DNA of 64,000 bases from Solanum dulcamara (lineage: Eukaryota; Streptophyta; Magnoliopsida; Solanales; Solanaceae), in assembly GCF_947179165.1 (NCBI RefSeq), contig NC_077237.1, positions 86,900,341-86,964,340 of the forward strand. Direction: 5' to 3'. Position numbers and translations under genes: made by a program. The notes below the pieces were generated by a model. That model saw only the letters and a list, made by a program, of their open reading frames with translations, ran no database searches and was not told the DNA's origin. Positions 14,248 to 28,899 of this stretch are shown here, piece after piece. Within the stretch, counting starts at the first letter, position 1. The number at the start of each line of letters is the position of its first letter.

Positions 14248-16317
14248 ATGCTACTATTGAAGAATACAAGAAAATTTGACCTGAACCCCTGGCACCTAAA
14301 TAATCTGCGAGCTAACACACACGAAAAACTGGCAAAATTGCCTAATTCCTATTGCGTCGCCAATAAAATGCTTCTAAACCCCTCTATAGCGCCGTATGGG
14401 CTACTGGAGTCATTCCCCAGGTCGTTACGGATGCTACTATGGATGAATCCAAGAAAATTCGACCCAGACCCCCGGCACCTAAATATTCTATGGGCTAACA
14501 AACACGAAAAACTTGCAAAATTGCCTAATTCCTATTGCGTCGCCAATAAAATGCTCCTAAACCCCTCTATAGTGCCGCTGGGGCAACTGGAGTCGTTCCC
14601 CAGCTCGTTACGGATGCTACTTTTGAAGAATCCAAGAAAATTCGACATGAACCCCTGGCATGTAAAATATCTGTGGGCTAACACACACGAAAAACTGGCA
14701 AAATCGCCTAATTCCTATTGCATCTCTAATAAAATGCTCCTAAACCCCTCTATAGCGTCGCCGGGGCTACTAGAGTCATTCCCTTGGTTGGTACGGATGC
14801 TACTATGGAAGAATTCAAGAAAATTAGACCCGAACCCCCGGCATCTAAAAAATCTGTGGGCTAACACACATGAAAAACTGGCAAAATCACTTAATTCCTA
14901 TTGCGTCTCCAATAAAATTCTCCTAAACCGCTCCAAAGTACTGTCGGGGCTACTGGAGTCGTTACGGACACTAATATGGAAGAATCCAAGAAAATTCGAC
15001 CCAGACCCCCGGCACCTAAAATATCCGTGAGCTAACACACACGAATAAGGGGCGAAATTGCCTAATTTCTACTGCGTCGCCAATAAAATGCTCCTAAACC
15101 CCTCTGAAGCGCCATCGGGGCTACTGGAGTTGTTCCCCAAGTCGTTACGGATACTATAATGGAAGAATCTAAGAAATTTTGACCCGGACCCCCGGCACCT
15201 TAAAAATCCGTGGGCTAACACACATGAAAAACTGGCAAAATCACCTAATTCCTATTGTGTCACCAATAAAATGCTCCTAAACCCCTCTATAGCACCACTG
15301 GGGCTACTGGAGTCATTCCCCAGGTTGTTATAGACGCTACTATGGAAGAATCTAAGAAAATTTGACCCGAACCCCCGACACCTAAAATATCCATGGGTTA
15401 ACACAAGAAAAGGTGGCAAAATTGCCTAATTCCTATTTCGTCGCCAATAAAATACTCCTAAACCCCTCTAAAACGCCGCTGAGGCTATTAGAGTCGTTCC
15501 CTAGGTTGTTACGGATGCTACTATTTCAGAATCCAAGAAAATTTGACGCGGACCCTCAGCACCTTAAAAATTTGTGGGCTAACACAAACGAAAAACTAGC
15601 AAAATCGCCTAATTCCTATTTCGTCGCCAATAAAATGCTCCTAAACCCCTCTATAACGCCGCCGGGGATACTGGAGTCGTTCCCTAGGTTGTTACGGATG
15701 CTACAATTGAAGAATTCAAGAAATTTCGACCATGACCCCCGACACCTAAAAACTTTGTGGGCTAACACACACGAACAACTGGCAAAATTGCCTAATTCCT
15801 ATTGCGACTCCAATAAAATGCTCCTAAACCTCTCTAAAGCACCGTCGGGGCTACTGGAGTCGTTCCCCAGGTCGTTATGGATGCTACTATTGAATAATCC
15901 AAGAAAATTTGACCCGAACCCCCGACACCTAAATAATCCGTGGGCTAACACATACGAAAAACTGGCAAAATTGCCTAATTCCTATTGCGCCGCCAATAAA
16001 ATGCTCCTAAACCCCTCTATAGCACCGCCGGGGCTACTGAAGTCGTTCCCCAGGCCGTTACGGACGCTACTATGGAAGAATCCAAGAAAATTTGACCCAG
16101 ACCCCCAGCACCTAAAACATCTATGGGCTAACACACACGAAAAACTGGAAAAATTGCCTAATTCGTATTGTATCACCAATAAAATGATCCTAAACCCTTC
16201 TATAGTGCTGCCGGGGCTACTGGAGTCATTCCCAAGGTCGTTATGGACGCTACTATGGAAGAATGGAAAAAAATTCGACCCGAACCCCCAGCACCTAAAA
16301 AATCTGTGAAGTAACAC
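14248..16317. repeat. Higher-order block of the satellite, copy 1 (partner at 26103-28172)
   Basis: This stretch of about 11 monomers matches 26103-28172 monomer for monomer. The offset is 11855 at both ends (14248 to 26103; 15982 to 27837), so there is no net indel over 2 kb. It contains the diagnostic variant at 14956-14967, where GAGTCGTT runs straight into ACGG because 12 bp are missing. The same variant is at 26811-26822. The shared order of unusual monomers indicates duplication of a multi-monomer block rather than single-monomer turnover. Confidence 0.85.
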
Positions 16318-19300
16318 ACCCGAAAAACTGGCAAAATTGCCTAATTCCTATTGCGTCGCCAATACAATTCTCCTAAAACCCTCTATAGCGTGGCCGAGGC
16401 TACTGGAGTCGTTCCCTAGGTCGTTACGGACGCTAATATGGAAGAATGGAAGAAAATTCTACCCGGACCCCTGGCACCTTTAGAATCCGGGGGCTAACAC
16501 ACACGAAAAACTAGCAAAATCGCCTAATTTCTATTGCGCCACCAATACAATGCTCCTAAACCCCTCTATAGCGCCGCCAGGGCAACTGGAGTTGTTCCCC
16601 AGGTCGTTATGGACGCTACTATGGAAGAATCCAAGAATATTCGACCTGGACTCTCGGCACCTAAAAAATCTGTGCGCTAATACAAAAGAAAAACTTGCAA
16701 AATTGCCTATTTTCTATTGCGTCGCCAATAAAATGCTCCTAAACCCCTCTACAGCGACGCCGGGGTTACTGGAGTTGTTCCCCAGGTCGTTACGGATGCT
16801 ACAATAGAAGAATCTATGAAAATTTGACCCGAACCCCCGGTACCTATAACATCTATGGGCTAACACACACGAAAAACTGGCAAAATTGCCTAATTCCTAT
16901 TGTTTCGCCAATAAAATGCTCCTAAACCCCTCTATAATGCCGCCGGGGCTACTGGAGTCATTCCCCAGGTCGTTACGGACGCTACTATGGAAGAATGGAA
17001 GAAAATTCGACTCGGACCCCCAACACCTAAAAATTCCGTGGGGTAACATACACGAAAAACTGGCAAAATTGCCTAATTCCTATTGCGTCGCCAATAAAAT
17101 GCTCCTAAACCTCTCTATAGCGCCGCTGGGGCTACTGGAGTCGTTCCCCAAGTCGTTACGGATGCTACTATGGAAGAATCCAAGAAAATTTGACCTGCAC
17201 CCCCGGCACCTTAAAAATCCATGGGCTAACACATACGAAATACTGGCAAAATCGCCTAATTCCTATTATGTCGCCAATACAATGTTCCTAAACCTCTCTA
17301 AAGCGCCACCGGGGCTACTGGAGTCGTTCCCTAGGTCGTTACGGATGCTACTATGGACGAATCAAAGAAAATTTGACCCGGATCCCAGGCACCTAAACAA
17401 TCCGTGGGCTAACAAACACAAAAAACTGGCAAAAATGCCTAATTCCTATTGCGTTGCCAATAAAATGCTCCTAAGCCCCTCTAAAGCGCCTCTGGGGCGA
17501 CTGGAGATCGTTCCCCAGGTCGTTACGGACGCTAATATGGAAGAATCCAAGAAAATTCGACCCGGACCTCCAGCACCTAAAATATCCGTGAGCTAACACA
17601 CACGAACAAGTGGCAAAATTGCCTAATTCCTATTTCGTCACCAATAAAATGCTTCTAAACCCCTCTAAAGCGCCATTGGGGCTACTAGAGTTGTTCCCCA
17701 GGTCGTTACGGACGTTATAATGGAAAAATCTAAGAAAATTCGACCCGCACCCTTGACACCTAAAAAATCTATGGACTAACACACACGAAAAACTAGCAAA
17801 ATCGCCTAATTCCTATTGCGTCGCCAATAAAATACTCTTAAACCCCTCTAAAGAGCCGCCAGGGGTACTGGAGTCGTTCCCCAGGTCGTTACGGATGCTA
17901 CTATTGAATAATCCAAGAAAATTTGACCCGAATCCCCGGCAGCTAAAAATCCGCGAGCTAACACATACGAAAAACTGGCAAAATTGCCAAATTTCTATTG
18001 CGTCGCCAATAAAATGCTCTTAAACCCCTCTATAGCGCCGCATGGGATACTGGAGTCATTCCCCAGGTTGTTACGGATGCTACTAGGGATGAATTCAAGA
18101 AAATTCGACCCGGACCCTCGGCATCTAAAAATTCTGTGGGCTAACACACACGAAAAACGGGCAAAATTGCCTAATTCCTATTGCGTCGCCAATAAAATAT
18201 TCCTAAACCCCTCTGTAGTGCCGCCGAGGCTACTGGAGTCGTTCCCCAGCTCGTTACGGACGCTACTTTGGAAGAATCCAAGAAAATTCGACACGAACCC
18301 CTGGCACGTAAGAAATCTGTGGGCTAACACACACGAAAAACTAGCAAAATCGCCTAATTCCTATTGCGTCTCTAATAAAATGCTCCTAAACCCCTCTATA
18401 GAGCCGCCGGGGCTACTGGAGTCATTCCCTTGGTTGTTTCGGATGCTACTATGGAAGAATTCAAGAAGATTTGACCCGGACCCCCGGCACCTAAAAAATC
18501 TGTGGGCTAACACACATGAAAAATTGGCAAAATTGCCTAATACCTATTGCGTCTCCAATAAAATTCTCCTAAACCGCTCTAAAGCGCCGTCGGGGCTACT
18601 GGAGTCGTTACGGACGCTACTATGGAAGAATCCAAGAAAATTTGGCTCGGACCCCCGGCACCTAAAAAATCTGTGGGCTGACACACACGAAAAAGTGGCA
18701 AAATTCCCTAATTCCTATTGCGTCGCCAATAAAATACTCATGAACCTCTCTATAGCGCTGCCGGGGCTACTGGAGTCGTTGCCCAGGTCATTCCGGACGC
18801 TACTATTGAAGAATCCAAGAAAAATTTGACCCGAACCCCCGGCACCTAAAATATCCGTGGGCTAACACACATGAAAAAGTGGCAAAATTGTCTAAATCCA
18901 ATTGCGCCGCCAATAAAATGCTCCTAAACCCCTCTATAGCACCGTCGGGGCTGCTGGAGTCGTTCCCTAGGTCGGTACGAACACTACAATGGAAGAATCC
19001 AAGAAATTTAGACATGGCCCCCAGCATGTAAAAAATCCGTGGGCTAACACACACGAAAAACTAGCAAAATTGCCTAATTTCTATTGCGTCACCAATAAAA
19101 TGCTCTTAAACACCTCTATAGCACTGCCGGGGCTACTGGAGTCATTCCCCAGGTCGTTACAGACGCTACTATGGAAGAATACAAGAAAATTTGACCCGGA
19201 CCCCGGCACCTAAAATATCCGTGGGCTAACACACACGAAAAAGTGGCAAAATTGCCTAATTCCTATTGTGCCACCAATAAAATGCTCCTAAACCCCTCTA

Positions 19301-20664
19301 TAGCGCCGTCGGGGCTGCTGGAGTCGTTCCCCAGGTCGGTTCAAACGCTACAATGGAAGAATCCAAGAAATTTAGACATGGCCCCCCAGCATGTAAAAAA
19401 TCTGTGGGCTAACACATATTAAAAACTGGAAAAATTGTCTAATTTCTATTGCATCGCCAATAAAATGCTCTTAAACACCTCTATAGCACCGCCGGGGCTA
19501 CTAAAGTCATTCCTTAGGTCGTTACGGATGCTACTAAGTAAGAATCCAAGAAAATTCGACTCGGACCCCTGCAATGTAAAATATCCGTGGGAAAAACACA
19601 CGAAAAAGTGTCAAAATTGCTTAATTCATATTGCGCCGCCAATAAAATGCTCCTAAACCCCTCTATAGCGCTGCCGGGGCTACTGGAGTCGTTCCTCAGG
19701 TTATTACGGATGCTACAATGGAAGAATCCAAGAATTTTAGACAAGGCCCCCGGCATGTCAAAAATCCGTGGGCTAACACACACGAAAAACTGGCAAAATC
19801 GCCTAATTCCTATTGCGTTGCCAATACAATTCTCATAAACCTCTCTATAGTGCCGCCGAGGCTACTAGAGTCGTTCCCTAGGTCGTTACTGACGCTACTA
19901 TAGATGAATCCAAGAAAATTTGACCCGGACCCCCGGCACCTAAAAATTCTGTGGGCTAACACACACGAAAAACAGGCAAAATTGCCTAATTCCTATTTCG
20001 CCGCCAATAAAATGCTCCTAAACCCCTCTATAGTGCCGCCGGGGCTACTGGAGTCGTTCCTCTGCTCATTACGGACGCTACTTTGGAAGAATCCAAGAAA
20101 ATTCGACACGACCCCCTGCCACGTAAAAATTCGTGGGCTAACACACACGAAAAACTAGCAAAATTTCCTAATTCCTATTGCGTCTCCAATAAAATGCCCC
20201 TAAACCTCTCTAAAGCACCACCGGGGCTACTGGAGTCATTCCCCAGGTCATTACGGACGCTACTATTGAATAATCCAAGAAACTTTGACCCGAACCCCCG
20301 GCACCTAAATAATCCGTGGGCTAACACATACGAAAAACTGGCAAAATTGCCTAATTCCTATTGCGCCGCCAATAAAATGCACTGAAATCCCTCTACAATG
20401 CCGTTAGGGCTACTGAAGTCATTCCCCAGGTTGTTACGGACGCTACTATGGAAGAATCCAAGAAAATTTGACCCGAATCCCCGGCACCTAAACCCCTCTA
20501 TAGCGCCACCGAGTCTACTAGAGTCGTTCCCCAGGTCGTTACGGATGCTACTATGGAAGAATGGAAGAAAATTCGACCCGGACCCCCGGCACCTTTAGAA
20601 TCCGGGGGCTAACATACACGAAAAATTGGCAAAATCGCCTAATTCCTATTGTGCCGCCAATACA

Positions 20665-23600
20665 ATGCTCCTAAACCCCTCTATAGCGCCGCCAGGGCAA
20701 CTGGAGTTGTTCCCCAGGTTGTTACGGATGCTACTATGGAAGAATCCAAGAAAATTCGACCCGGACTCTCGGGACCTAAAAAATTCGTACGCTAATACAA
20801 AAGAAAAACTTGCAAAATTGCCTAATTTCTATTGCGTCGCCAATAAAATGCTCCTAAACCCCTCTACAGCGATGTCGGGGCTACTGGATTCATTCCCCAG
20901 GTCGTTACGGATGCTACTATGGAATAATCTATGAAGATTCGACCCGGACCCCCGGCACCTAAAAATTCTGTGGGCTAACACACACGAAAAACTGGCAAAA
21001 TTGCCTAATTCCTATTTCGCCGCCAATAAAATGCTCCTAAACCCCTCTATAGTGCCGCTGGAGCTATTGGAGTCGTTCCCCAGCTCGTTACGGATGCTAC
21101 TTTGGAAGAATCCAAGAAAATTCGACACAAACCCCAGGCACGTAAAATATCCGTGGGCTAACACACACAAAAAACTGGCAAAATCGCCTAATTCCAATTG
21201 CGTCTCTAATAAAATGCTCCTAAACCCCTATATAGCGCCACTGGGGCTACTGGAGTCATTCCCCAGGTCGTTACGGATGCTACTATGGAAGAATCTGTGA
21301 AAATTTAACCCGAACCCCCAGCACCTAAAACATCTATGGGCTAACACACACGAAAAACTGGAAATATTACCTAATTCATATTGTGTCACCAATAAAATGA
21401 TCCTAAACCCTTCTATAGCACCGCCGGGGCTACTGGAGTCATTCCCAAGGTCGTTATGGACGCTACTATAGAAGAATGGAAGAAAATTCGACCCGAACCC
21501 CCAGCACCTAAAAAATCCGTGAAGTAACACACACGAAAAACTGGCAAAATTGCCTAATTCCTATTGCATCGCCAATAAAATACTCCTAAACCCCTCTATA
21601 GCGCCGTCGGGGCTACTGGAGTCATTCCCCAGGTCGTTATTGATGCTACTATGGAACAATCCAAGAAAATTTGACCTGCACCCCCGGCACCTTAAAAATC
21701 CGTGGGCTAACACACATGAAATACTGGCAAAATCGCCTAACTCCTATTGTGTCGCCAATACAATGCTCCTAAACCTCTCTAGAGCGCCGTCGGGGCTACT
21801 GGAGTCGTTCCCCAGGTCCTAACGGACGCTACTATGGACGAATCGAATAAAGATTGACCCGGACCCCAGGCACCTGAAAAATCTGTGGGCTAACACACAC
21901 AAAAATCGGGCAAAATTGCCTAATTCCTATTGCGTCGCCAATAAAATGCTCCTAAGCCCCTCTAAAGCGCCGCCGGGGCAACTGGATTCGTTCCCCAGGT
22001 CGTTACGGACGCTAGAATGGAAGAATCCAAGAAAATTCGACCCGTACCCCCGGTACCTAAAATATTCGTGAGCTAGCACACACGAACAAGTGGCAAAATT
22101 GCCTAATTCCTATTTCGTCGCCAATAAAATGCTTCTAAAACCCTCTAAAGCGCCATCGGGGCTACTGGAGTTGTTCCCCAGGTCGTTACGGATGCTACAA
22201 TGGAAGAATCTAAGAAAATTTGACCCGCACCCCCGACACCTAAAAAATCTATGGACTAACACACACGAAAAACTTGCCAAATCGCTTAATTCCTATTGCG
22301 TCGCCAATAAAATGCTCCTAAACCCCTCTAAAGAGCCGTTAGGGCTACTGGAGTCGTTTCCCAGGTCGTTACGGATGCTACTATTGAAGAATACAAGAAA
22401 ATTTGACCTGAACCCCTGGCACCTAAAAAATCCGCGAGCTAACACACACGAAAAACTGGCAAAATTGCCTAATTCCTATTGCGTCGCTAATAAAATGCTT
22501 CTAAACCCCTCTATAGCGCTGCATGGGCTACTGGAGTCGTTCCCCAGGTCGTTATGGATGCTACTATTGAGTAATCCAAGAAACTTTGACCCAAACCCCC
22601 GGCACCTAAATAATCCGTTGGCTAACACATACGAAAAACTGGCAAAATTGCCTAATTCCTATTGCGCCGCCAATAAAATGCTCCTAAACCCCTCTATAGC
22701 ACTGCCGGGGCAACTGGAGTCATTCCCCAGCTCGTTACGGACGCTACTTTGTAAGAATCCAAGAAAATTCGACACGAACCCCTGGCACGTAAAATATCTG
22801 TGGGCTAACACACACGAAAAACTGGCAAAATCGCCTAATTCCTATTGCATCTCTAATAAAATGCTCCTAAACCCCTCTATAGCGCCGCCGGGGCTACTAG
22901 AGTCATTCCCTTGGTTGGTAATAAGGGGCAAAATTGCCTAATTTCTACTGCGTCGCCAATAAAATGCTCATAAACCCCTCTGAAGTGCCATCGGGGCTAC
23001 TGGAGTTGTTCCCCAAGTCGTTACGGATGCTACAATGGAAGAATCTAAAATAATTTGAACCGGGCCCCCGGCACCCTAAAAATCCGTGGGCTAACACACA
23101 TGAAAAACTGGCAAAATCACCTAATTCCTATTGTGTCACCAATAAAATGCTCCTAAACCTCTCTATAGCGCCACCGGGGCTACTGGAGTCGTTCCCCAGG
23201 TTGTTACAGATGCTACTATAGAAGAATCTAAGAAAATTTGACCCGGACCCCCGGCACCTAAAATATCCATGGGTTAACACAAGAAAAAGTGGCAAAATTG
23301 CCTAATTCCTATTTCGTCGCCAATAAAATACTCCTAAACCCCTCTAAAACGCCGCCGAGGCTATTGGAGTCGTTCTCTAGGTTGTTACAGACGCTACTAT
23401 TGAAGAATCCAAGAAAATTTGACCCGGACCCTCGGCACCTTAAAAATTTGTGGGCTAACACAAATGAAAAACTAGCAAAATTGCCTAATTCCTATTACGT
23501 CGCCAATACAATGCTCCTAAACCCCTCTATAACGCCGCCGGGGCTACTGGAATAGTTCCCTAGGTTGTTACGGACGCTACAATTGAAGAATTCAAGAAGA

Positions 23601-24161
23601 TTCGACCATGACCCCCGACACCTAAAAAATTCGTGGGCTAACACACACGAACACCAATAAAATGCTCCTAAAGCTCTCTAAAGCACCGCCGGGGCTGCTG
23701 GAGTCGTTCCCCAGGTCGTTATGGATGCTACTATTGAGTAATCCAAGAAACTTTGACCCGAACCCCCGGCACCTAAATAATCCGTGGGCTAACACATACG
23801 AAAAATTGGCAAAATTGCCTAATTCCTATTGCGCCGCCAATAAAATGCTCCTAAACCCCTCTATAGCACCGCCGGGGCTACTGGAGTGGTTCCCCAGGTC
23901 GTTACGGATGCTACTATGGAAGAATCCAAGAAAATTTGACCCGGGACCCCAGCACCTAAAACATCTATGGGCTAACACACACGAAAAACTAGAAAAATTG
24001 CCTAATTCGTATTGTGTCACCAATAAAATGATCCTAAACCCCTCTATAGCGCTGCCGGGGCTTCTAGAGTCATTCCCAAGGTCCTTATGGACGCTACTAT
24101 GGAAGAATGGAAAAAAATTCGACCCGAACCCCCAGCACCTAAAAATTCCGTGAAGTAACAC
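20665..24161. repeat. Higher-order block of the satellite, copy A (partner at 24393-28172)
   Basis: The block is repeated directly downstream. The offset is 3728 from 20665 through 22920, 3979 from 22921 to about 23650, and 4011 from there to 24161. The two offset steps are deletions in this copy: 251 bp missing at 22920/22921 (after TTGGTTGGTA) and 32 bp missing near 23653 (GAACACCAATAAAATG). The full repeat unit is therefore about 4.01 kb, or 22 monomers. Confidence 0.85.
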
Positions 24162-24392
24162 ACACGAAAAAATAGCAAATTGCCTAATTCCTATTGCGTC
24201 AGCAATACAATTCTCCTAAAACCCTCTATAGCATGGCTGGGGCTACTGGAGTCGTTCCCTAGGTCGTTACGGACGCTACTATGGAAGAATGGAAGAAAAT
24301 TCGACCCGGACCCCTGGCACCTTTAGAATCCGGGGGCTAACACACACGAAAAACTGGCAAAATCGCCTAATTTCTATTGCGCCACCAATACA

Positions 24393-27300
24393 ATGCTCCT
24401 AAACCCCTCTATAGCGCCGCCAGGGCAACTGGAGTTGTTCCCCAGGTCGTTACGGACGCTACTATGGAAGAATCCAAGAAAATTCGACCCGGACTCTCGG
24501 CACCTAAAAAATTCGTACGCTAATACAAAAGAAAAACTTGCAAAATTGCCTAATTTCTATTGCGTCGCCAATAAAATGCTCCTAAACCCCTCTACAGCGA
24601 TGTCGGGGCTACTGGATTCATTCCCCAGGTCGTTACGGATGCTACTATGGAATAATCTATGAAAATTCGACCCGGACCCCCGACACCTAAAAATTCTGTG
24701 GGCTAACACACACGAAAAACTGGCAAAATTGCCTAATTCCTATTTCGCCGCCAATAAAATGCTCCTAAACCCCTCTATAGTGTCGCTGGGGCTATTGGAG
24801 TCGTTCCCCAGCTCGTTACGGATGCTACTTTGGAAGAATCCAAGAAAATTCGACACAAACCCCAGGCACGTAAAATATCTGTTGGCTAACACACACAAAA
24901 AATTGGCAAAATCGCCTAATTCCAATTGCGTCTCTAATAAAATGCTCCTAAACCCCTATATAGCGCCGCTGGGGCTACTGGAGTCGTTCCCCAGGTCGTT
25001 ACGGACGCTACTATGGAAGAATCTATGAAACTTTGACCCGAACCCCCAGCACCTAAAACATTTATGGGCTAACACACACGAAAAACTGGAAATATTACCT
25101 AATTCATATTGTGTCACCAATAAAATGATCCTAAACCCTACTATAGCGCCGCCGGGGCTACTGGAGTCATTCCCAAGGTCGTTATGGACGCTACTATAGA
25201 AGAATGGAAGAAAATTCGACCCGAACCCCCAGCACCTAAAAAATCTGTGAAGTAACACACACGAAAAACTGGCAAAATTGCCTAATTCCTATTGCATCGC
25301 CAATAAAATACTCCTAAACCCCTCTATAGCGCCGCCGGGGCTACTGGAGTCATTCCCCAGGTCGTTACGGATGCTACTATGGAACAATCCAAGAAAATTT
25401 GACCTGCACCCCTGGCACCTTAAAAATCCGTGGGCTAACACACATGAAATACTGGCAAAATCGCCTAACTCCTATTGTGTCGCCAATACAATGCTCCTAA
25501 ACCTCTCTAGAGCGCCGTCGGGGCTACTGGAGTCGTTCCCTAGGTCGTAACGGACGCTACTATGGACGAATCGAATAAAGATTGACCCGGACCCCAGGCA
25601 CCTGAAAAATCTGTGGGCTAACACACACAAAAAATGGGCAAAATTGCCTAATTCCTATTGCGTCGCCAATAAAATGCACCTAAGCCCCTCTAAAGCGCTA
25701 CTAGGGTGACTGGATTCGTTCCCCAGGTCGTTACGGACGCTAGTATGGAAGAATCCAAGAAAATTCGACATGTAGCCCCGGTACCTAAAATATCCGTGAG
25801 CTAGCACACACGAACAAGTGGCAAAATTGCCTAATTCCTATTTCGTCGCCAATAAAATGCTTCTAAACCCCTCTAAAGCGCCATCGGGGCTACTGGAGTT
25901 GTTCCCCAGGTCGTTACGGATGCTACAATGGAAGAATCTAAGAAAATTTGACCCGCACCCCCGACACCTAAAAAATCTGTGGACTAACACACACGAAAAA
26001 CTTGCCAAATCGCTTAATTCCTATTGCGTCGCCAATAAAATGCTCCTAAACCCCTCTAAAGAGCCGTTAGGGCTACTGGAGTCGTTCCCCAGGTCCTTAC
26101 GGATGCTACTATTGAAGAATACAAGAAAATTTGACCTGAACCCCTGGCACCTAAAAAATCTGCGAGCTAACACACACGAAAAACTGGCAAAATTGCCTAA
26201 TTCCTATTGCGTCGCCAATAAAATGCTTCTAAACCCCTCTATAGCGCCGCATGGGCTACTGGAGTCGTTCCCCAGGTCGTTACGGACGCTACTATGGATG
26301 AATCCAAGAAAATTCGACCCAGACCCCCGGCACCTAAATATTCTATGGGCTAACAAACACGAAAAACTGGCAAAATTGCCTAATTCCTATTGCGTCGCCA
26401 ATAAAATGCTCTTAAACCCCTCTATAGTGCCGCTGGGGCAACTGGAGTCGTTCCCCAGCTCGTTACGGATGCTACTTTGTAAGAATCCAAGAAAATTCGA
26501 CACGAACCCCTGGCACGTAAAATATCTGTGGGCTAACACACACGAAAAACTGGCAAAATCGCCTAATTCCTATTGCATCTCTAATAAAATGCTCCTAAAC
26601 CCCTCTATAGCACCACCGGGGCTACTGGAGTCATTTCCTTGGTTGGTACGGATGCTACTATGGAAGAATTCAAGAAAATGAGACCCGGACCCCCGGCATC
26701 TAAAAAATCTGTGGGCTAACACACATGAAAAACTGGCAAAATCGCCTAAATCTTATTGCGTCTCCAATAAAATTCTCTTAAACCGCTCCAAAGTGCTGTC
26801 GGGGCTACTGGAGTCGTTACGGACGCTAATATGGAAGAATCCAAGAAAATTCGACCCGGACCCCCGGCACCTAAAATATCCGTGAGCTAACACACACGAA
26901 TAAGGGGCGAAATTGCCTAATTTCTACTGTGTCGCCAATAAAATGCTCCTAAACCCCTCTGAAGCGCCATCGGGGCTACTGGAGTTGTTCCCCAAGTCGT
27001 TACGGATGCTACAATGGAAGAATCTAAAGAAATTTGACCCGGACCCCCGGCACCTTAAAAATCCGTAGGCTAACACACATGAAAAACTGGCAAAATCACC
27101 TAATTCCTATTGTGTCACCAATAAAATGCTGCTAAACCCCTCTATAGCGCCACCGGGGCTACTGGAGTTGTTCCCCAAGTTGTTACAGACGCTACTATGG
27201 AAGAATCTAAGAAAATTTGACCCGGACCCCCGGCACCTAAAATATTCATGGGTTAACACAAGAAAAAGTGGCAAAATTGCCTAATTCCTATTTCGTCGCC

Positions 27301-28172
27301 AATAAAATACTCCTAAACCCCTCTAAAACGCCGCCGAGGCTATTGGAGTCGTTCCCTAGGTTGTTACAGACGCTACTATTGAAGAATCCAAGAAAATTTG
27401 ACCCGGACCCTCGGCACCTTAAAAATTTGTGGACTAACACAAATGAAAAACTAGCAAAATCGCCTAATTCCTATTACGTCGCCAATACAATGCTCCTAAA
27501 CCCCTCTATAACGCCGCCGGGGCTACTGGAGTAGTTCCCTAGATTGTTACGGACGCTAAAATTGAAGAATTCAAGAAAATTCAACCATGACCCCCGACAC
27601 CTAAAAAATTCGTGGGCTAACACACACGAACAACTGGCAAAATTGCCTAATTCCTTTTGCGTCTCCAATAAAATGCTCCTAAACCTCTCTAAAGCACCGC
27701 TGGGGCTACTGGAGTCATTCCCCAGGTCGTTATGGATGCTACTATTAACTAATCCAAGAAACTTTGACCCGAACCCCCGGCACCTAAATAATCCGTGGGC
27801 TAACACATACGAAAAACTGGCAAAATTGCCTAATTCCTATTGCGCCGCCAATAAAATGCTCCTAAACCCCTCTATAGCACCGCCGGGGCTACTGGAGTCG
27901 TTCCCCAGGTCGTTACGGATGCTACTAAGAAAGAATCCAAGAAAATTTGACCCGGGACCCCAGCACCTAAAAGATCTATGGGCTAACACACACGAAAAAC
28001 TGGAAAAATTGCCTAATTCGTATTGTGTCACCAATAAAATGATCCTAAACCCCTCTATAGCGCTGCCGGGGCTACTGGAGTCATTCCCAAGGTCGTTATG
28101 GACGCTACTATGGAAGAATGGAAAAACATTCGACCCGAACCCCCAGCACCTAAAAATTCTGTGAAGTAACAC
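24393..28172. repeat. Higher-order block of the satellite, copy B (intact relative to copy A)
   Basis: This is the downstream partner of 20665-24161. It keeps the 251 bp at 26649-26899 and the roughly 32 bp near 27632 that the upstream copy lacks. Its second half also pairs with 14248-16317. Several matching monomers share private substitutions, which supports recent block duplication. Confidence 0.85.
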
Positions 28173-28899
28173 ACACGAAAAACTAGCAAAATCGCCTAAT
28201 TCCTATTGCATCAGCAATACAATTCTCCTAAAACCCTCTATAGCGTGGCCGGGGCTACTGGAGTCGTTCCCTAGGTCGTTACGGACGCTACTATGGAAGA
28301 ATGGAAGAAAATTCGACCCGGACCCCTGGCACCTTTAGAATCCAGGGGCTAACACACACGAAAAACTAGCAAAATCGCCTAATTTCTATTGCGCCACCAA
28401 TACAATGCTCCTAAACCCCTCTATAGCGCCGCCAGGGCAACTGGAGTTGTTCCCCAGGTCGTTACGGACGCTACTATGGAAGAATGGAAGAAAATTCGAG
28501 CTGGACCCTGGCACCTTAAAAATCTGTGGGCTAACACACACGAAAAACTGAAAAAATTGCCTAATTCCTATTGCCTCGCTAAGAAAATGCTCCTAAACCC
28601 CTCTATAGCGCCGCCAGGTCTACTAGAGTCGTTCCCTAGGTCGTTACGGACGCTACTATTGAAAAATCTAAGAAAATTCGACCCGCACCCCCGGCCCCTT
28701 AAAAATCCGTGGGCTAACACACTCGAAAAACTGACAAAATCGCCTAATTTCTATTGTGTCGCCAATAAAATGCTCCTAAACCCCTCTATAGCGCCGCCGG
28801 GACTACTGGAGTCATTCCCCAAGTCGTTACGGAGGCTATTATGGAAGAATGGAAGAAAATTCGAGCCGGACTCTGGCACCTTAAAAATCTGTGGGCTAA

